The notes: generated from the letters alone by a model not told the origin. A stretch of DNA of 64,000 nucleotides from CAZACZ01 sp964483695 (GCA_964483695.1 CAZACZ010000004.1:1-64000); one strand, 5' to 3'; shown: positions 21,797-30,173, counted from the first letter of the stretch. Translations and numbers: made by a program.

Positions 21797-21834
21797 GGCT
21801 CCCCCTCCCTGGGCGCGGCCTGGCCGGCCGCCAC
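21790..21834 (-). CDS. Possible short leader ORF overlapping the HD-GYP start
   Basis: GTG 21834 begins 10 nt after the -10 element TATGCT and opens a 14-residue frame ending TGC-TGA; the TGA overlaps the HD-GYP start as GTGCTGA. Same layout as the pilT and PhoB-like cases, but the spacing is longer and the main gene has its own ribosome site, so this is weak. Confidence 0.25.
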   Translation of the reverse strand: MAAGQAAPREGEPC

Positions 21835-21844
21835 CGCGCCCACG

Positions 21845-21850
21845 AGCATA
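21845..21850 (-). promoter_or_regulatory. -10 element TATGCT of the HD-GYP gene
   Basis: TATGCT on the minus strand about 48 nt before GTG 21796, divergent from the serS promoter. Confidence 0.5.
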
Positions 21851-21899
21851 GCGAACGGAGTCGGCCGGGGCTGCGGAAGTGCGTACACCCCCGGTCACG

Positions 21900-21905
21900 T
21901 AGAAT
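21900..21905 (+). promoter_or_regulatory. -10 element TAGAAT, leaderless serS
   Basis: TAGAAT ends 7 nt before ATG 21913. An ATG at 21904 overlaps the -10 itself and cannot be used from this transcript. No T-box leader is present. Confidence 0.65.
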
Positions 21906-21912
21906 GGCACGC

Positions 21913-23193
21913 ATGCTCGACCTGCGGACCATCCGAGACAACCCCGAGGCGGTGCGGCGCGCCATCCGCGCCAAGCAGCTCGGGGACGCCCTCGTCAAGC
22001 TCGACCGGCTGTTGCTCGTCGACGAGGAGCACCGCCTGCTGCGGCGCGACCTCGAAGAGCAGCAGGCGCAACGTAACGCCGACAGCAAGCGCATCGGTGA
22101 CCTGCGCCGGCGTGGCGAGGACGCGGGCGAGCTGATGGAGCGGATGAGCGCGCTGTCGGCCGAGGTCAAGCGGCTCGAGGACCGCGAGCGGAGCCTCCAG
22201 CAGACCATCGACGCGCTCTTGCTCGAGATCCCCAACTTGCCGCACGAGAGCGTGCCGTACGGTGAGAGCGAGCACGACAACGTGGTGGTCAAGGAGTGGG
22301 GCGAGAAGCCGCGTTTCGCCTTCGCGGCCAAGCCGCACTGGGAGCTCGGCACGGCCCGCGGTTGGTTCGATCTCGAAGCGGGCGTCAAGCTGACCGGCGC
22401 CGGCTTCCCGGTGTTCCGCGGTGACGGTGCCCGCCTGGTGCGCGGCTTGCAGGGGTACTTCCTCGAGCGCTTGCGCGGCGCGGGCTACGAGGAAGTGGTG
22501 CCTCCGCTGATGGTCAACGCCGCCTCCGCCACCGCCACCGGCCAGCTCCCCGACAAGGAAGGGCAGATGTACGAGGTGACCGACGGGTTCTACCTCGTCC
22601 CGACCTCCGAGGTCGCGCTCGCCAACCTGCACCGCGACGAGATCCTCGACGAAGCCGCGCTGCCCATCCGGTACGCTGCCTACACCGCGTGCTTCCGGCG
22701 CGAGGCGGGTAGCCACGGCAAGGACGTGCGGGGGCTCAACCGCGTGCATCAGTTCGACAAGGTCGAGATGGTCCAGTTCACCCTGCCAGGCGACAGCTAC
22801 GCCGCGTTGGAGGAGATGACGCGCACCGCCGAGACGATGCTGGAGGAGCTCGGCCTGCCCTACCGGCGCCTGCTGATGTGCACCGGCGACATGGGGTTCA
22901 CGCAGGCCAAGAAGTACGACCTCGAGGTGTGGAGCCCCGGTCAGGAGCGCTGGCTCGAGGTGTCCAGCATCAGCAACATCGAGGCGTTCCAGGCCACCCG
23001 CCTCAAGACGCGCGCGCGCCCGGGCGGCGTGGCGGGCAAGGGGCGGCCCGAGCCGGTGCACACCCTCAACGGCAGCGCGCTGGCGTTCCCGCGCACGGTC
23101 GCGGCGCTGCTGGAGACGTACCAGCGAGAGGACGGCAGCGTGGCGCTACCGCCGGCGCTGCACCCGTTCGTCGGGAAGGGAACCCTGTCCTAG
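21913..23193 (+). CDS. serS: Seryl-tRNA synthetase
   Basis: 426 aa class II synthetase. N-terminal long antiparallel coiled-coil tRNA arm (about 30-105), then motif 2 (TACFRREAGSHGKDVRGLNR) and motif 3 (LEVSSISNIEAFQATRLKTR). It charges tRNA-Ser. ATG 21913 is chosen because it lies 7 nt after TAGAAT, giving MLDLRTIRDN, the usual N terminus; the ATG at 21904 overlaps the promoter. Convergent with gatC, 17 nt apart. Confidence 0.97.
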   Translation: MLDLRTIRDNPEAVRRAIRAKQLGDALVKLDRLLLVDEEHRLLRRDLEEQQAQRNADSKRIGDLRRRGEDAGELMERMSALSAEVKRLEDRERSLQQTIDALLLEIPNLPHESVPYGESEHDNVVVKEWGEKPRFAFAAKPHWELGTARGWFDLEAGVKLTGAGFPVFRGDGARLVRGLQGYFLERLRGAGYEEVVPPLMVNAASATATGQLPDKEGQMYEVTDGFYLVPTSEVALANLHRDEILDEAALPIRYAAYTACFRREAGSHGKDVRGLNRVHQFDKVEMVQFTLPGDSYAALEEMTRTAETMLEELGLPYRRLLMCTGDMGFTQAKKYDLEVWSPGQERWLEVSSISNIEAFQATRLKTRARPGGVAGKGRPEPVHTLNGSALAFPRTVAALLETYQREDGSVALPPALHPFVGKGTLS

Positions 23194-23210
23194 CGCGAAG
23201 GCTCCGAGCC

Positions 23211-23504
23211 TCAGGCCTCGTCGACCGTGCGCGGCACGCGAACGAAGCCGTCCTGGCTCGCCGGCGCGAGCCGCAACGCGTCGGCCTGAGGCAGCGGCGC
23301 CGTCGGTTCGTCCGGCCGGCGCGTGTCGTGCGGCGGCAAGGGTCGCACCAGCGGCTCGAGCCCCTCGACGTCCACCGACCGTAGCTGGTCGACGTACGCG
23401 AGGAGCGCATGGAGGTCGCCCTTCACGGCGTCCACCTCCTCGGGGTCGAGGTCCAGCCGCGCGAGGCGCTGGAGGTGCGCCATCTGCTCGTCGCTCAGCT
23501 CCAC
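23211..23504 (-). CDS. gatC: Asp-tRNA(Asn)/Glu-tRNA(Gln) amidotransferase subunit C
   Basis: 97 aa. Typical GatC opening ELSDEQMAHLQRLARLDLDPEE and the conserved RPLPPHDTRRPDEP linker that wraps around GatA. It stabilises GatA in the GatCAB complex, which amidates mischarged tRNAs. I start it at GTG 23504: TAGCAT (23512-23517) ends 7 nt before it, while the in-frame ATG at 23513 lies inside that -10 element. gatA and gatB are not in the window. Confidence 0.9.
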   Translation of the reverse strand: MELSDEQMAHLQRLARLDLDPEEVDAVKGDLHALLAYVDQLRSVDVEGLEPLVRPLPPHDTRRPDEPTAPLPQADALRLAPASQDGFVRVPRTVDEA

Positions 23505-23511
23505 GCGGCGC

Positions 23512-23517
23512 ATGCTA
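23512..23517 (-). promoter_or_regulatory. -10 element TAGCAT, leaderless gatC
   Basis: TAGCAT overlaps an in-frame ATG and lies 7 nt upstream of GTG 23504, so it decides the start. Confidence 0.6.
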
Positions 23518-23565
23518 GCACGGCGTCCGCGCTGCCCCCGGGGGCCATGGCAGGTCGTGGGGTCG

Positions 23566-24300
23566 TCACCACGGCAAGCGGACGGCCACGGCGTACAGCG
23601 CCACCACCAGCAGTAGCGCCGGAAGCAGCGCCGCCACCCGCAGGCGCTTCACGTCCAGTAGGCCTAGGCCGAGTGCGATGATCATCAGCCCACCGACCCC
23701 GTTCACCAGCAGCACGCGCGGGTCGCTGGCGGGATCGGGGACGAGGTTGGCGAAGAGGCCGGCCGCGAGCGACAACCCACCTTGGTACACCAGCACCACC
23801 AGTACGGACGCCAGCACGCCGAAGCCGAAGGTGGTGGCCAACGCCAAGGACGAGAAGCCGTCGAGCGTCGACTTCAACACCAGGAACCCGGCGTCTCCGG
23901 TGAGCCCGTTCTGGATGCTGCCGAGCAACGTGAGCGGCCCGACGCAGAACAGCAGCGACGCCGCCACGAACCCTTCGGTGAACCGGCCCTGACCGCGGAA
24001 GCGGCGCCGCAGGCGCTCGCCGAGCCCCTCCAGGGCTTCTTCCAAGCGCATCCACTCGCCCAACGCCCCGCCCAGGGCCAGGGCGAGCAAGCCGAGCAGC
24101 ACGCCGGGCGGCGTCGCGACGCGGTTGAGGTCGAGCGCATTGGTGATCCCGATGAACACCGTGACGAGGCCGATGGCCTGCATCACCACGCGGGTGATGC
24201 GCTCCGGCAGGCGCCCGCGCAGCGCCAGACCGAGGAGCGACCCGAGCGCCACCGTGGCGACGTTCAGGAGCGTTCCCCAGGTCTGGTCGAGCAGCGTCAC
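23566..24300 (-). CDS. DUF554-family membrane protein
   Basis: 244 aa with about seven hydrophobic segments and the DUF554 features: GTLLNVATVALGSLLGLALRG at the start, LLGSIQNGLTGD, and LVNGVGGLMIIALGLGLL near the end. GTG 24300 overlaps the stop of the preceding gene (GTGA). Function of the family is unknown; it is usually annotated as a putative transporter. Last gene of the operon that starts with the VanY-type enzyme. Confidence 0.85.
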   Translation of the reverse strand: MTLLDQTWGTLLNVATVALGSLLGLALRGRLPERITRVVMQAIGLVTVFIGITNALDLNRVATPPGVLLGLLALALGGALGEWMRLEEALEGLGERLRRRFRGQGRFTEGFVAASLLFCVGPLTLLGSIQNGLTGDAGFLVLKSTLDGFSSLALATTFGFGVLASVLVVLVYQGGLSLAAGLFANLVPDPASDPRVLLVNGVGGLMIIALGLGLLDVKRLRVAALLPALLLVVALYAVAVRLPW

Positions 24301-24935
24301 CCCGCGACCTCCCGCGGCTTCGGGCCGGAACGCAAGACCAGCACCGTGACGAGGATGCCGGCCGCCACCGGCACGCCGACGAGCCACAACACCCACGTCA
24401 GCGCCGAGCGCGGGCCGGTGGCGGTGGGCGGCAGGACGAACGGCACGGACCCGACGACCGAGGCGCCCACCTCGATCTGGACGTTGGCGACGGCTTCTTC
24501 CTGGCGGTAGGTGGTGTCGCGCACGGTGATGGTGTAGGCCCCGGCGCCCGGCGCGGTGACGCTCCCGACGTACCCACCCGGGGTGGTCTCGTCGAACGGA
24601 TCGCTCGCGACCAGCGCCGGCGCTACGTCCCCGGCCGCCACGTCGGCCTTGCCGGAGGTGGGGACGGCGGCACCCGCCGGCCGCAGCTCGATCCGCACGT
24701 GCGCGTCCTCGACCCCGACCAGGCCCGGGTCCTCGAGCCGCAGGCGGACCTCGAGCGGCGCCCCGGGAACGGGAGGGTCGGGCGTGAACTCGAGCGTCCC
24801 CAGCACCAAGGTGGCGTGGGCGGCCGCGGCCGACGCCACGGCCAGCAGGGTGGTGACGATGGCGGCACGGCGCCACCGGACCGGCGGACGGCGAGCAGGG
24901 TGCGCGTTGGCGAGCGGTGCGTCAGCGTTGGGCAC
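24297..24935 (-). CDS. Secreted, membrane-anchored YtkA/FixH-like protein
   Basis: 212 aa. N-terminal signal or anchor (about 22-42, rich in Ala), an extracytoplasmic beta-sandwich with the phrase DPLV-like ledger VPGAPLEVRLRLEDPG, GGYVGSVTAPGAGAYTITVRDTTY, and a C-terminal transmembrane helix (about 180-203). The pattern resembles YtkA/FixH or CopC-like Ig domains. It starts with GTG overlapping the VanY gene by 14 nt and overlaps the DUF554 gene by 4 nt. Function unknown; the second YtkA-like protein in this cluster. Confidence 0.65.
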   Translation of the reverse strand: MPNADAPLANAHPARRPPVRWRRAAIVTTLLAVASAAAAHATLVLGTLEFTPDPPVPGAPLEVRLRLEDPGLVGVEDAHVRIELRPAGAAVPTSGKADVAAGDVAPALVASDPFDETTPGGYVGSVTAPGAGAYTITVRDTTYRQEEAVANVQIEVGASVVGSVPFVLPPTATGPRSALTWVLWLVGVPVAAGILVTVLVLRSGPKPREVAG

Positions 24936-25626
24936 GGTCGTCCTCCGTCAGGGATCGCCACAGCAGCAGACGCGCTGGCATGCCGCTGGCATGGACCTCT
25001 GCCGCGCGCTCACGGCCGAGGTAGCGGTAGTGCCACGGTTCGTAGGCGTAGCAGCTCAGCGCTTCCTGGCCGCTCGGGTAGCTCATCACGAAGCCGAAGC
25101 GCCAGGCGTTCTCGGCCACCCATGCGCCGGCCGCGGTGGCCGCCCAGTCGTCGAGGTCCCAGGCGGGCGGGCCGTCCAACGACCGGAGGTCCAGCGCCGT
25201 GCCGAGCTGGTGCTCCGAGTGCCCGGGGCGCGCGCTGGTGCGCAGCGCGAGCTCGTAGCCGTCGCGTTCGACCCAGTAGGCGAAGGTGCTCTCCTGGTAG
25301 GCGTAGCTGCGGTAGGCCGACTGGATCGCGAGCGCGTGACCGGCCTCGGCGGCGGCGGCGAAGAGCGCACGAAGGTCGTCGACGATGATGGCGCGCACGA
25401 GGTGACGCTCGTCGGCGGCGGCCGGCCCCACCGCCACGCTGGCGCGCACCAGATCGGTGGGGGCGTAGTCGGCTGGGAGGGCGAAGTGCGTGTCGAGCAC
25501 GGTGGCGTCGAAGCGCGCGTAGCTGGCTGCCGGCGCTGGCTCGTCGGCGACGCTGCAGGCCGGCGCCCCCTGCGCCGCGCCGAAGCCGGCGACGAGCGCG
25601 ACGAGTGCGACCAGGAGCCGGTTCAC
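24922..25626 (-). CDS. D-alanyl-D-alanine carboxypeptidase, VanY/M15B type
   Basis: 234 aa with a Sec signal peptide (about 1-22). M15 zinc peptidase motifs are complete: SAYRSY, PGHSEHQLGTALDL (His and Asp zinc ligands) and EPWHYRY (catalytic Glu and third zinc ligand). It trims the terminal D-Ala of peptidoglycan stem peptides outside the membrane. Start GTG 25626: TAGGGT ends 7 nt upstream and the resulting N terminus (NRLLVALVALVAGFGAAQG) is a clean signal peptide; an in-frame GTG at 25635 lies inside that promoter. Confidence 0.9.
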   Translation of the reverse strand: MNRLLVALVALVAGFGAAQGAPACSVADEPAPAASYARFDATVLDTHFALPADYAPTDLVRASVAVGPAAADERHLVRAIIVDDLRALFAAAAEAGHALAIQSAYRSYAYQESTFAYWVERDGYELALRTSARPGHSEHQLGTALDLRSLDGPPAWDLDDWAATAAGAWVAENAWRFGFVMSYPSGQEALSCYAYEPWHYRYLGRERAAEVHASGMPARLLLWRSLTEDDRAQR

Positions 25627-25633
25627 GGCCGTC

Positions 25634-25639
25634 ACCCTA
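25634..25639 (-). promoter_or_regulatory. -10 element TAGGGT, leaderless VanY-type gene
   Basis: TAGGGT on the minus strand, 7 nt before GTG 25626. Confidence 0.5.
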
Positions 25640-25648
25640 CCACTGCGG

Positions 25649-27298
25649 CTACGGTGCCAGCAGCGTGCCGCGCATCTCCATCGGCTGCGCCAGGATCAGC
25701 AGCTGCAACGCGACGAACCCCAGCACGTACAGCACCATGGGCCACATCGCCACCACGCCGGCGCGGCCGTAGTCGCGCACCCCGATACGGCCGGCGGTGA
25801 CGGCCGCCAGGATGGCGTAGGCCGCCGTGAGCATCGCCTGGATCGGGAAGAGCCACCGCGAGGGCACCATCTGCGCCAGGCGCCAGTTCGGATCGACGGC
25901 CGCGCCGCGGATCTCGAAGAAGTGCTGGAAGACCGGCACGATGGCGAGCGCCCCGGTGAGGAAGTGGAACAGGTAGTGCGCCGCCCAGAACCCGAATCCC
26001 AGCGCCAGCACCACGTAGCCCCAGCGCTGGAACGAGGCCGCTGCCCGGGCGCCGAGCGTGCTCCTCGCGCCGTGCCCGCGCGCGCGCGCGGCGGCGCCCA
26101 CTCCGTTCGCTCGGCCTGTGTCGGCCACCGCTCCGATGCGCCTGGCAACGGCGGCACCCACGCCGTCGGCGGCCATGGCGGCCGCCACGGTGGTCGCCAC
26201 GCCCAGCAGCGTGACGACGACGTAGAGCGTGGCCAGCAGCACGACCTCGTTGCGCGTGCCGAGCAGGTCGGCCAACCGCTCGGCGAAGCGGAAGAAGGGG
26301 GACGTCATGGCCAGGGCGTTCATCACCCCCCAGTAGGCCAGCAGCGACCCCATCGCCAGCACCGCCAGGCGGCCGCGGCGCGCCCACGGCGCCCGAGCCA
26401 GCTCGCGTCCCGGCGCACGCACCCGTAGCGCCACGTTGTCGTACGGGCAGGCGCGCACGCAGTTGAAGCAGTAGGTGCAGTCCATGTTCGAGGTGATGGT
26501 GGGGACGAACAGGTCGGTCTCGCAGCCGGGGAAGTGGCCGGTGCCGTTGGGGCGCACCACCTCGGCCAGCGGCACGAACGCCGCCTGAGGCGAAGCCGGC
26601 GCCGCGGCGAAGGTGTCGCGCCCGTGGAGGCACGGCTTGTGGGCGCAGGCGCGGCAGACGTCGGGGTCGACGGCGGCGATCTGCGTCGGCGATACGCTCG
26701 CCAGGGCGAAGTTGAAGTTCCCGAGTGGGCAGAGGTAGCGGCAGAAGGTGCCGGCGGGGAACGCCGCGTCGATCGCCAGCGCCGCCACGAAGTAGCCGAT
26801 CGCCAACCACGCCGTGAGCCACGGGCTGGCCCAGAGGTCGAACGCCTCGTAGGCGAGGAAGAACCCCACCAGCAGCACGATGACCGTCCACTTGTTGCGC
26901 AGCGCCCGCGGCCAGGTGAGCTTGCGCGGCAACCACCGCTCCACGCGGCGCGTCAGGCCCCGCGTCAGCATCAGCGGACAGGCCGAGCAGAAGGCGTTCC
27001 CGAACAGCGCAAGGGCGATGACGACGAGCCCGCGGTAGTGCAGCCAGACGCTGGTGGTCGCCACGTTGCGTGGCGCCACCTGCCGGCCGGTGAGGCCGTC
27101 GATGACGACGAACACCGCCAGCGCCAAGAGCGGCAGCTGGAACACCAAGCGGCCGTACTTCCAGCGGAGCAGACGCCTTAGGCCGGGGAGGCGGAGCAGG
27201 TCGAAGCCGCCGGGCTGATCGACGTACGCGCCCGAGACACGCGGCGCGGATGCCGCAGCGTGCGCCTGCCGGCGGGCGGCGTCGGGGCGGAGCGTCAT
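25649..27298 (-). CDS. NapH/NosR/CcoG-like polyferredoxin membrane protein
   Basis: 549 aa. N-terminal half has four or five membrane helices with Cys motifs on the loops (FCSACP, FCRYLCPLGN), then a soluble segment with CRACAHKPC and a classical [4Fe-4S] site CTYCFNCVRACP; the C-terminal half has five or six more helices including His-containing ones (AAHYLFHFLTG). This is the layout of NapH/NosR/FixG-type electron-transfer proteins that pass quinol electrons or mature metalloenzymes. Start ATG 27298 has GAGG 6-7 nt upstream. It follows the YtkA/FixH-like lipoprotein by 28 nt, a FixG-FixH-like pairing. No nos, nap or cbb3 genes are adjacent, so the partner is unknown. Confidence 0.8.
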   Translation of the reverse strand: MTLRPDAARRQAHAAASAPRVSGAYVDQPGGFDLLRLPGLRRLLRWKYGRLVFQLPLLALAVFVVIDGLTGRQVAPRNVATTSVWLHYRGLVVIALALFGNAFCSACPLMLTRGLTRRVERWLPRKLTWPRALRNKWTVIVLLVGFFLAYEAFDLWASPWLTAWLAIGYFVAALAIDAAFPAGTFCRYLCPLGNFNFALASVSPTQIAAVDPDVCRACAHKPCLHGRDTFAAAPASPQAAFVPLAEVVRPNGTGHFPGCETDLFVPTITSNMDCTYCFNCVRACPYDNVALRVRAPGRELARAPWARRGRLAVLAMGSLLAYWGVMNALAMTSPFFRFAERLADLLGTRNEVVLLATLYVVVTLLGVATTVAAAMAADGVGAAVARRIGAVADTGRANGVGAAARARGHGARSTLGARAAASFQRWGYVVLALGFGFWAAHYLFHFLTGALAIVPVFQHFFEIRGAAVDPNWRLAQMVPSRWLFPIQAMLTAAYAILAAVTAGRIGVRDYGRAGVVAMWPMVLYVLGFVALQLLILAQPMEMRGTLLAP

Positions 27299-27326
27299 CG
27301 CGTGGGCCTCATCGGCGACGTCGGCG

Positions 27327-27845
27327 CTAGCGGGCGGGCACGCGGACCTGGACCTCGGCGACGATCCGGCGGCCGTCCGGGTAGCGGACGTCGGCGGAGA
27401 CCACCCAGTCGCCGGCCATGCTGAAGGCGAAGTCGGTCGCGCGGTAGAGGCCCGCTTCGACCTCGACGGCATCGGCCTCCACCGGCGCCATGCCGGCATG
27501 GGTCATGTCGCCGGTGATGCGAACGGTGGCGCCGGAGACGCCCTCGCTGCCGGCCAGCACGTACACCGCCACCGGAACCACGCCGACGGCCGGATCGGCC
27601 TCGAGCTCGACCCGCACCGGCTCCGCCACCTGGGCCGACGCAGCGGGGGCGTTGGTGGCGGCACCCTCTCCCGCGGGCTTCGGCCTGCATGCGCTCATCG
27701 ACGCGACCAGCAGAAGCGCCGCGGCGAGCAGGAGCGACCTACGACGCCACACCGTGTGGCCGCGCGCGAGGGCGCCGGCGCGGTGCAGCGACGTGGGAGA
27801 CGCGGAGATGACGGGCAGGGATCGACGGTGGCTGATACGGGCCAT
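27327..27845 (-). CDS. YtkA/FixH-like lipoprotein
   Basis: 172 aa. A hydrophobic stretch preceded by RRR and ending in a lipobox (VASMSAC) marks a lipoprotein; the mature part is a single FixH/YtkA-like beta-sandwich with a Met/His segment GDMTHAGMAP that could bind a soft metal such as copper, and ends VRVPAR. ATG 27845 is chosen because TACGGT lies 8 nt upstream, though the N region before the signal (about 30 residues) is long. It is placed directly before the Fe-S membrane protein gene. Function inferred only from context. Confidence 0.7.
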   Translation of the reverse strand: MARISHRRSLPVISASPTSLHRAGALARGHTVWRRRSLLLAAALLLVASMSACRPKPAGEGAATNAPAASAQVAEPVRVELEADPAVGVVPVAVYVLAGSEGVSGATVRITGDMTHAGMAPVEADAVEVEAGLYRATDFAFSMAGDWVVSADVRYPDGRRIVAEVQVRVPAR

Positions 27846-27853
27846 GTCGACGT

Positions 27854-27859
27854 ACCGTA
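27854..27859 (-). promoter_or_regulatory. -10 element TACGGT, possible leaderless start
   Basis: TACGGT on the minus strand, 8 nt before ATG 27845 of the YtkA-like lipoprotein. Confidence 0.4.
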
Positions 27860-27874
27860 CCACGCTGCCTGCGC

Positions 27875-28495
27875 TCATCGCGCCGCGGGCGGACCTCGGT
27901 CGGGCAGGAGCGCGGCGCGCGTCAGGGCGCGATGCAGCGCGCCTTCGGCGCGGAGCTCGCTGGCGTAGAGCACCACCTCGGTCACCGGCCAGGCCACGGC
28001 CGCCGCGTCGTACGCGGCCAGCGTCGCAGCCAACTCGGTGCGATCGTGCGGCGTCCCGGGTCCGCGCGCGAAGCCCTTCACGCGCGCCAGCGTCACGTGC
28101 GGCACGAACGGCCCGGCATCGGCGCGAACGTCGAGTTGCGGCGGCAGCATAGCGATCAGCGACGCCGCCAGCGTCGCCGCTGCGGCGCCCGCGCCGCCGG
28201 CGCCGTCCAGGCCGAGCCACAGCACGCGCGCGCGGTGGGCGTCCGGGAACGCCCCCAGCCCGCCCGTTCGCAGTGTGAACGATCGCGTTCGCTGCGCGGC
28301 CGCGCCGACCGCTTCCGCTACGGCGTCGACCATCGCCTCCGTGACCTCCCCCAGGAACGCCAGCGTCAGGTGGCGTTGCTCGACGGGCACGAACCGCGCG
28401 CGCACGGTGGGCAACCGTGCGCGGAGGAACCGTTCCGCGCGGACGGTCTCGTGGAGCACCTCGGTGGGAGCGGGGGCGGCGACGAAGAGACGCAT
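27875..28495 (-). CDS. thpR: RNA 2',3'-cyclic phosphodiesterase (ThpR / LigT family)
   Basis: 206 aa 2H phosphoesterase with both catalytic motifs: HLTLAFLG in the first half and HVTLARVK in the second. It hydrolyses 2',3'-cyclic phosphates on RNA ends. Starts at ATG 28495, 7 nt after the stop of the amidase gene, so the two are in one transcript. The N terminus MRLFVAAPAP matches the family. Confidence 0.9.
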   Translation of the reverse strand: MRLFVAAPAPTEVLHETVRAERFLRARLPTVRARFVPVEQRHLTLAFLGEVTEAMVDAVAEAVGAAAQRTRSFTLRTGGLGAFPDAHRARVLWLGLDGAGGAGAAAATLAASLIAMLPPQLDVRADAGPFVPHVTLARVKGFARGPGTPHDRTELAATLAAYDAAAVAWPVTEVVLYASELRAEGALHRALTRAALLPDRGPPAAR

Positions 28496-28502
28496 CCCGA
28501 GC

Positions 28503-29417
28503 TCACTCGACGCGTCCGGTGGCGCGCAGGTAGGCGAGCACGCCACGCTCGAGGGCGGCGGCCAGGTCGTCGGGTCGGGAGAGCAAGCGGCGGTCGTCGG
28601 GATGCGTCAGGTACCCGAGTTCGACCAGTAGGGCGGGGGTGCCGGCGGCGGCGGCGTGCGCGAAGCGGCGGTCGTTGAAGGCGTAGTACTGCAGCATGTT
28701 TCCGGAGACGTTGGCGTCGTCGTCGGGAAGGCCGGTGGCGCCGAGCATGGCGCGGTCGACGATGACCTTGAGCAACGCTTCACGCGGGTTGCGCGCCGGC
28801 TCGAAGTGGGCGCTCTTGTAGCCTCGCCGCGCGTCGTCGACGCTGGCGTCGGCGTGGATCGACAGCAGCACGTCGGCTCGGTAGCGCGGCGGGACGGTGG
28901 CCGGAAGCAGGTCGACGGTGAAGCCGTAGCGCGCCAGCCGCGCTGCCAGCGCGTCAGCTACCGCCTGGTTGACCTCGACTTCGTCGATGCCAGCGGCGTG
29001 CGCTCCGGTGCTGACGCGTAGCGAGGCGAGCTCGTCGGGCTGGCCGGATGCGTCGAGATGTCCGACTTGGATGCCGATCCGTACCGGACCTTGGAGTCGT
29101 TGCACGAGCGCGCGCAGCCACGGTGCCTCGATCACCCGAACGCTTCCGCCGCTCCATGCGGGTCGACCTCCGTCCTGCAACGCGGTGGCGACGTTGAGCC
29201 CCACCAGCACCATGGATCCGAGCGCGAACGCCACCGCCAGCGCTTGCCGCCGACCGAACGGCCGACGGGCGCCGCCTGCGACAGGCGCCTCCGGCACCCA
29301 GGTGGGCTGCGCCGGCGCCGTCGACGGCGGGCGCGTCGGTGACTCCAGCTCTGCCCACGGCCCCGTCGGCGACGCGGTCGCATCGGGGCGCAAGAAGCGT
29401 TCGAGGGGCCCTGCCAC
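28503..29417 (-). CDS. N-acetylmuramoyl-L-alanine amidase (Amidase_3)
   Basis: 304 aa. Pro-rich cytoplasmic segment (about 1-55), one membrane anchor (about 57-80), then a zinc amidase domain with its ligands in IQVGH, EVEVNQAV and LSIHAD and the catalytic Glu in LVELGYLTH. It cleaves the amide bond between MurNAc and the stem peptide. GTG 29417 is 6 nt after TAGCAT, so the start is probably leaderless, although CGGGAG between them could also pair weakly with 16S rRNA. Confidence 0.9.
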   Translation of the reverse strand: MAGPLERFLRPDATASPTGPWAELESPTRPPSTAPAQPTWVPEAPVAGGARRPFGRRQALAVAFALGSMVLVGLNVATALQDGGRPAWSGGSVRVIEAPWLRALVQRLQGPVRIGIQVGHLDASGQPDELASLRVSTGAHAAGIDEVEVNQAVADALAARLARYGFTVDLLPATVPPRYRADVLLSIHADASVDDARRGYKSAHFEPARNPREALLKVIVDRAMLGATGLPDDDANVSGNMLQYYAFNDRRFAHAAAAGTPALLVELGYLTHPDDRRLLSRPDDLAAALERGVLAYLRATGRVE

Positions 29418-29423
29418 CTCCCG

Positions 29424-29429
29424 ATGCTA
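29424..29429 (-). promoter_or_regulatory. -10 element TAGCAT, leaderless amidase-thpR operon
   Basis: TAGCAT on the minus strand, 6 nt before GTG 29417. Confidence 0.6.
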
Positions 29430-29455
29430 CCGCCCGGCGGAACCTTGCGAGGTGG

Positions 29456-30094
29456 TCAGCTGCGCACGCCGGTGAGCCAGAAGAGGATGTGCTCGTCGAC
29501 GTTCTCGATGTGGTCGCCGAGGCGCTCGAGGTACCGCGCCACCGAGAGGAGTTGGTTGGCGCGGTTGATGGTGGTGGGGTCTTGGATCATGTAGGTCAGC
29601 AGTTCGCGGTGGATCTGGTCGTAGAGCGCGTCGATCTCGGAGTCCATGGCGTGCGCGCGACGCGCGGCCGCCTCGTCGCCTTCGGCGAACGCCTTGGCGC
29701 TGGCGTCGAGCATGACCGCGAGGACCTCGAAGATGCGTTGCATGTCGAGGTACTTCTTCAGAGGGGGTTGCTCCGCGAGCTTCATCGCGGCCGTCGCCAC
29801 GTGCTCGGCGTAGTCGCCTGCACGCTCGATGTCGGCGAGCGCCTGCAGGCTGCCGCCGAGGAAGCGGAGGTCGCGCGCGGCCGGTTGGCGCCTGGCGATG
29901 ATGGTGAGGATGCGGATCTCCAAGTCGGCCTGGAGCTTGTCGATGGCGTCGTCGCCGTCGATGCAGCGCCGCGCCGCCAACATGTCCTGCTCCACCAAGG
30001 CTCGTTTGGCCAAGTCGCAGTTCTCGCGCACCATGCTCAGCATGCGCACGAGGTCGCCGTTGACCGCCTGAAGGTCGTGTTCGAGTAGGTTCAT
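29456..30094 (-). CDS. phoU: Phosphate signalling protein PhoU
   Basis: 212 aa, two three-helix PhoU domains, each with the metal-binding E/DxxxD pattern (DIERAGDYAEHV and YLERLGDHIENVDEHI). It links phosphate transport to the PhoR/PhoB-type pair. The start is ATG 30094 by similarity; an in-frame ATG at 30109 overlaps the -10 element TATCAT. Divergent from the PhoB-like regulator; no pstSCAB genes are in the window. Confidence 0.92.
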   Translation of the reverse strand: MNLLEHDLQAVNGDLVRMLSMVRENCDLAKRALVEQDMLAARRCIDGDDAIDKLQADLEIRILTIIARRQPAARDLRFLGGSLQALADIERAGDYAEHVATAAMKLAEQPPLKKYLDMQRIFEVLAVMLDASAKAFAEGDEAAARRAHAMDSEIDALYDQIHRELLTYMIQDPTTINRANQLLSVARYLERLGDHIENVDEHILFWLTGVRS

Positions 30095-30107
30095 GGGGTC
30101 TGGGCGC

Positions 30108-30113
30108 ATGATA
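30108..30113 (-). promoter_or_regulatory. -10 element TATCAT of phoU
   Basis: TATCAT on the minus strand, 13 nt before ATG 30094; leader of only about 6 nt and no Shine-Dalgarno. Confidence 0.5.
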
Positions 30114-30173
30114 TCCGATGCTACGCGGCGACCGTCATGGAAGCGTCAGCCGGTGCCGGCGCGGGCCGCGCGC

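Noticed and set aside
21800..21912. T-box leader for serS (and for tyrS at 37207-37312)
   Set aside because: serS is leaderless and the tyrS leader lacks the conserved T-box sequence.
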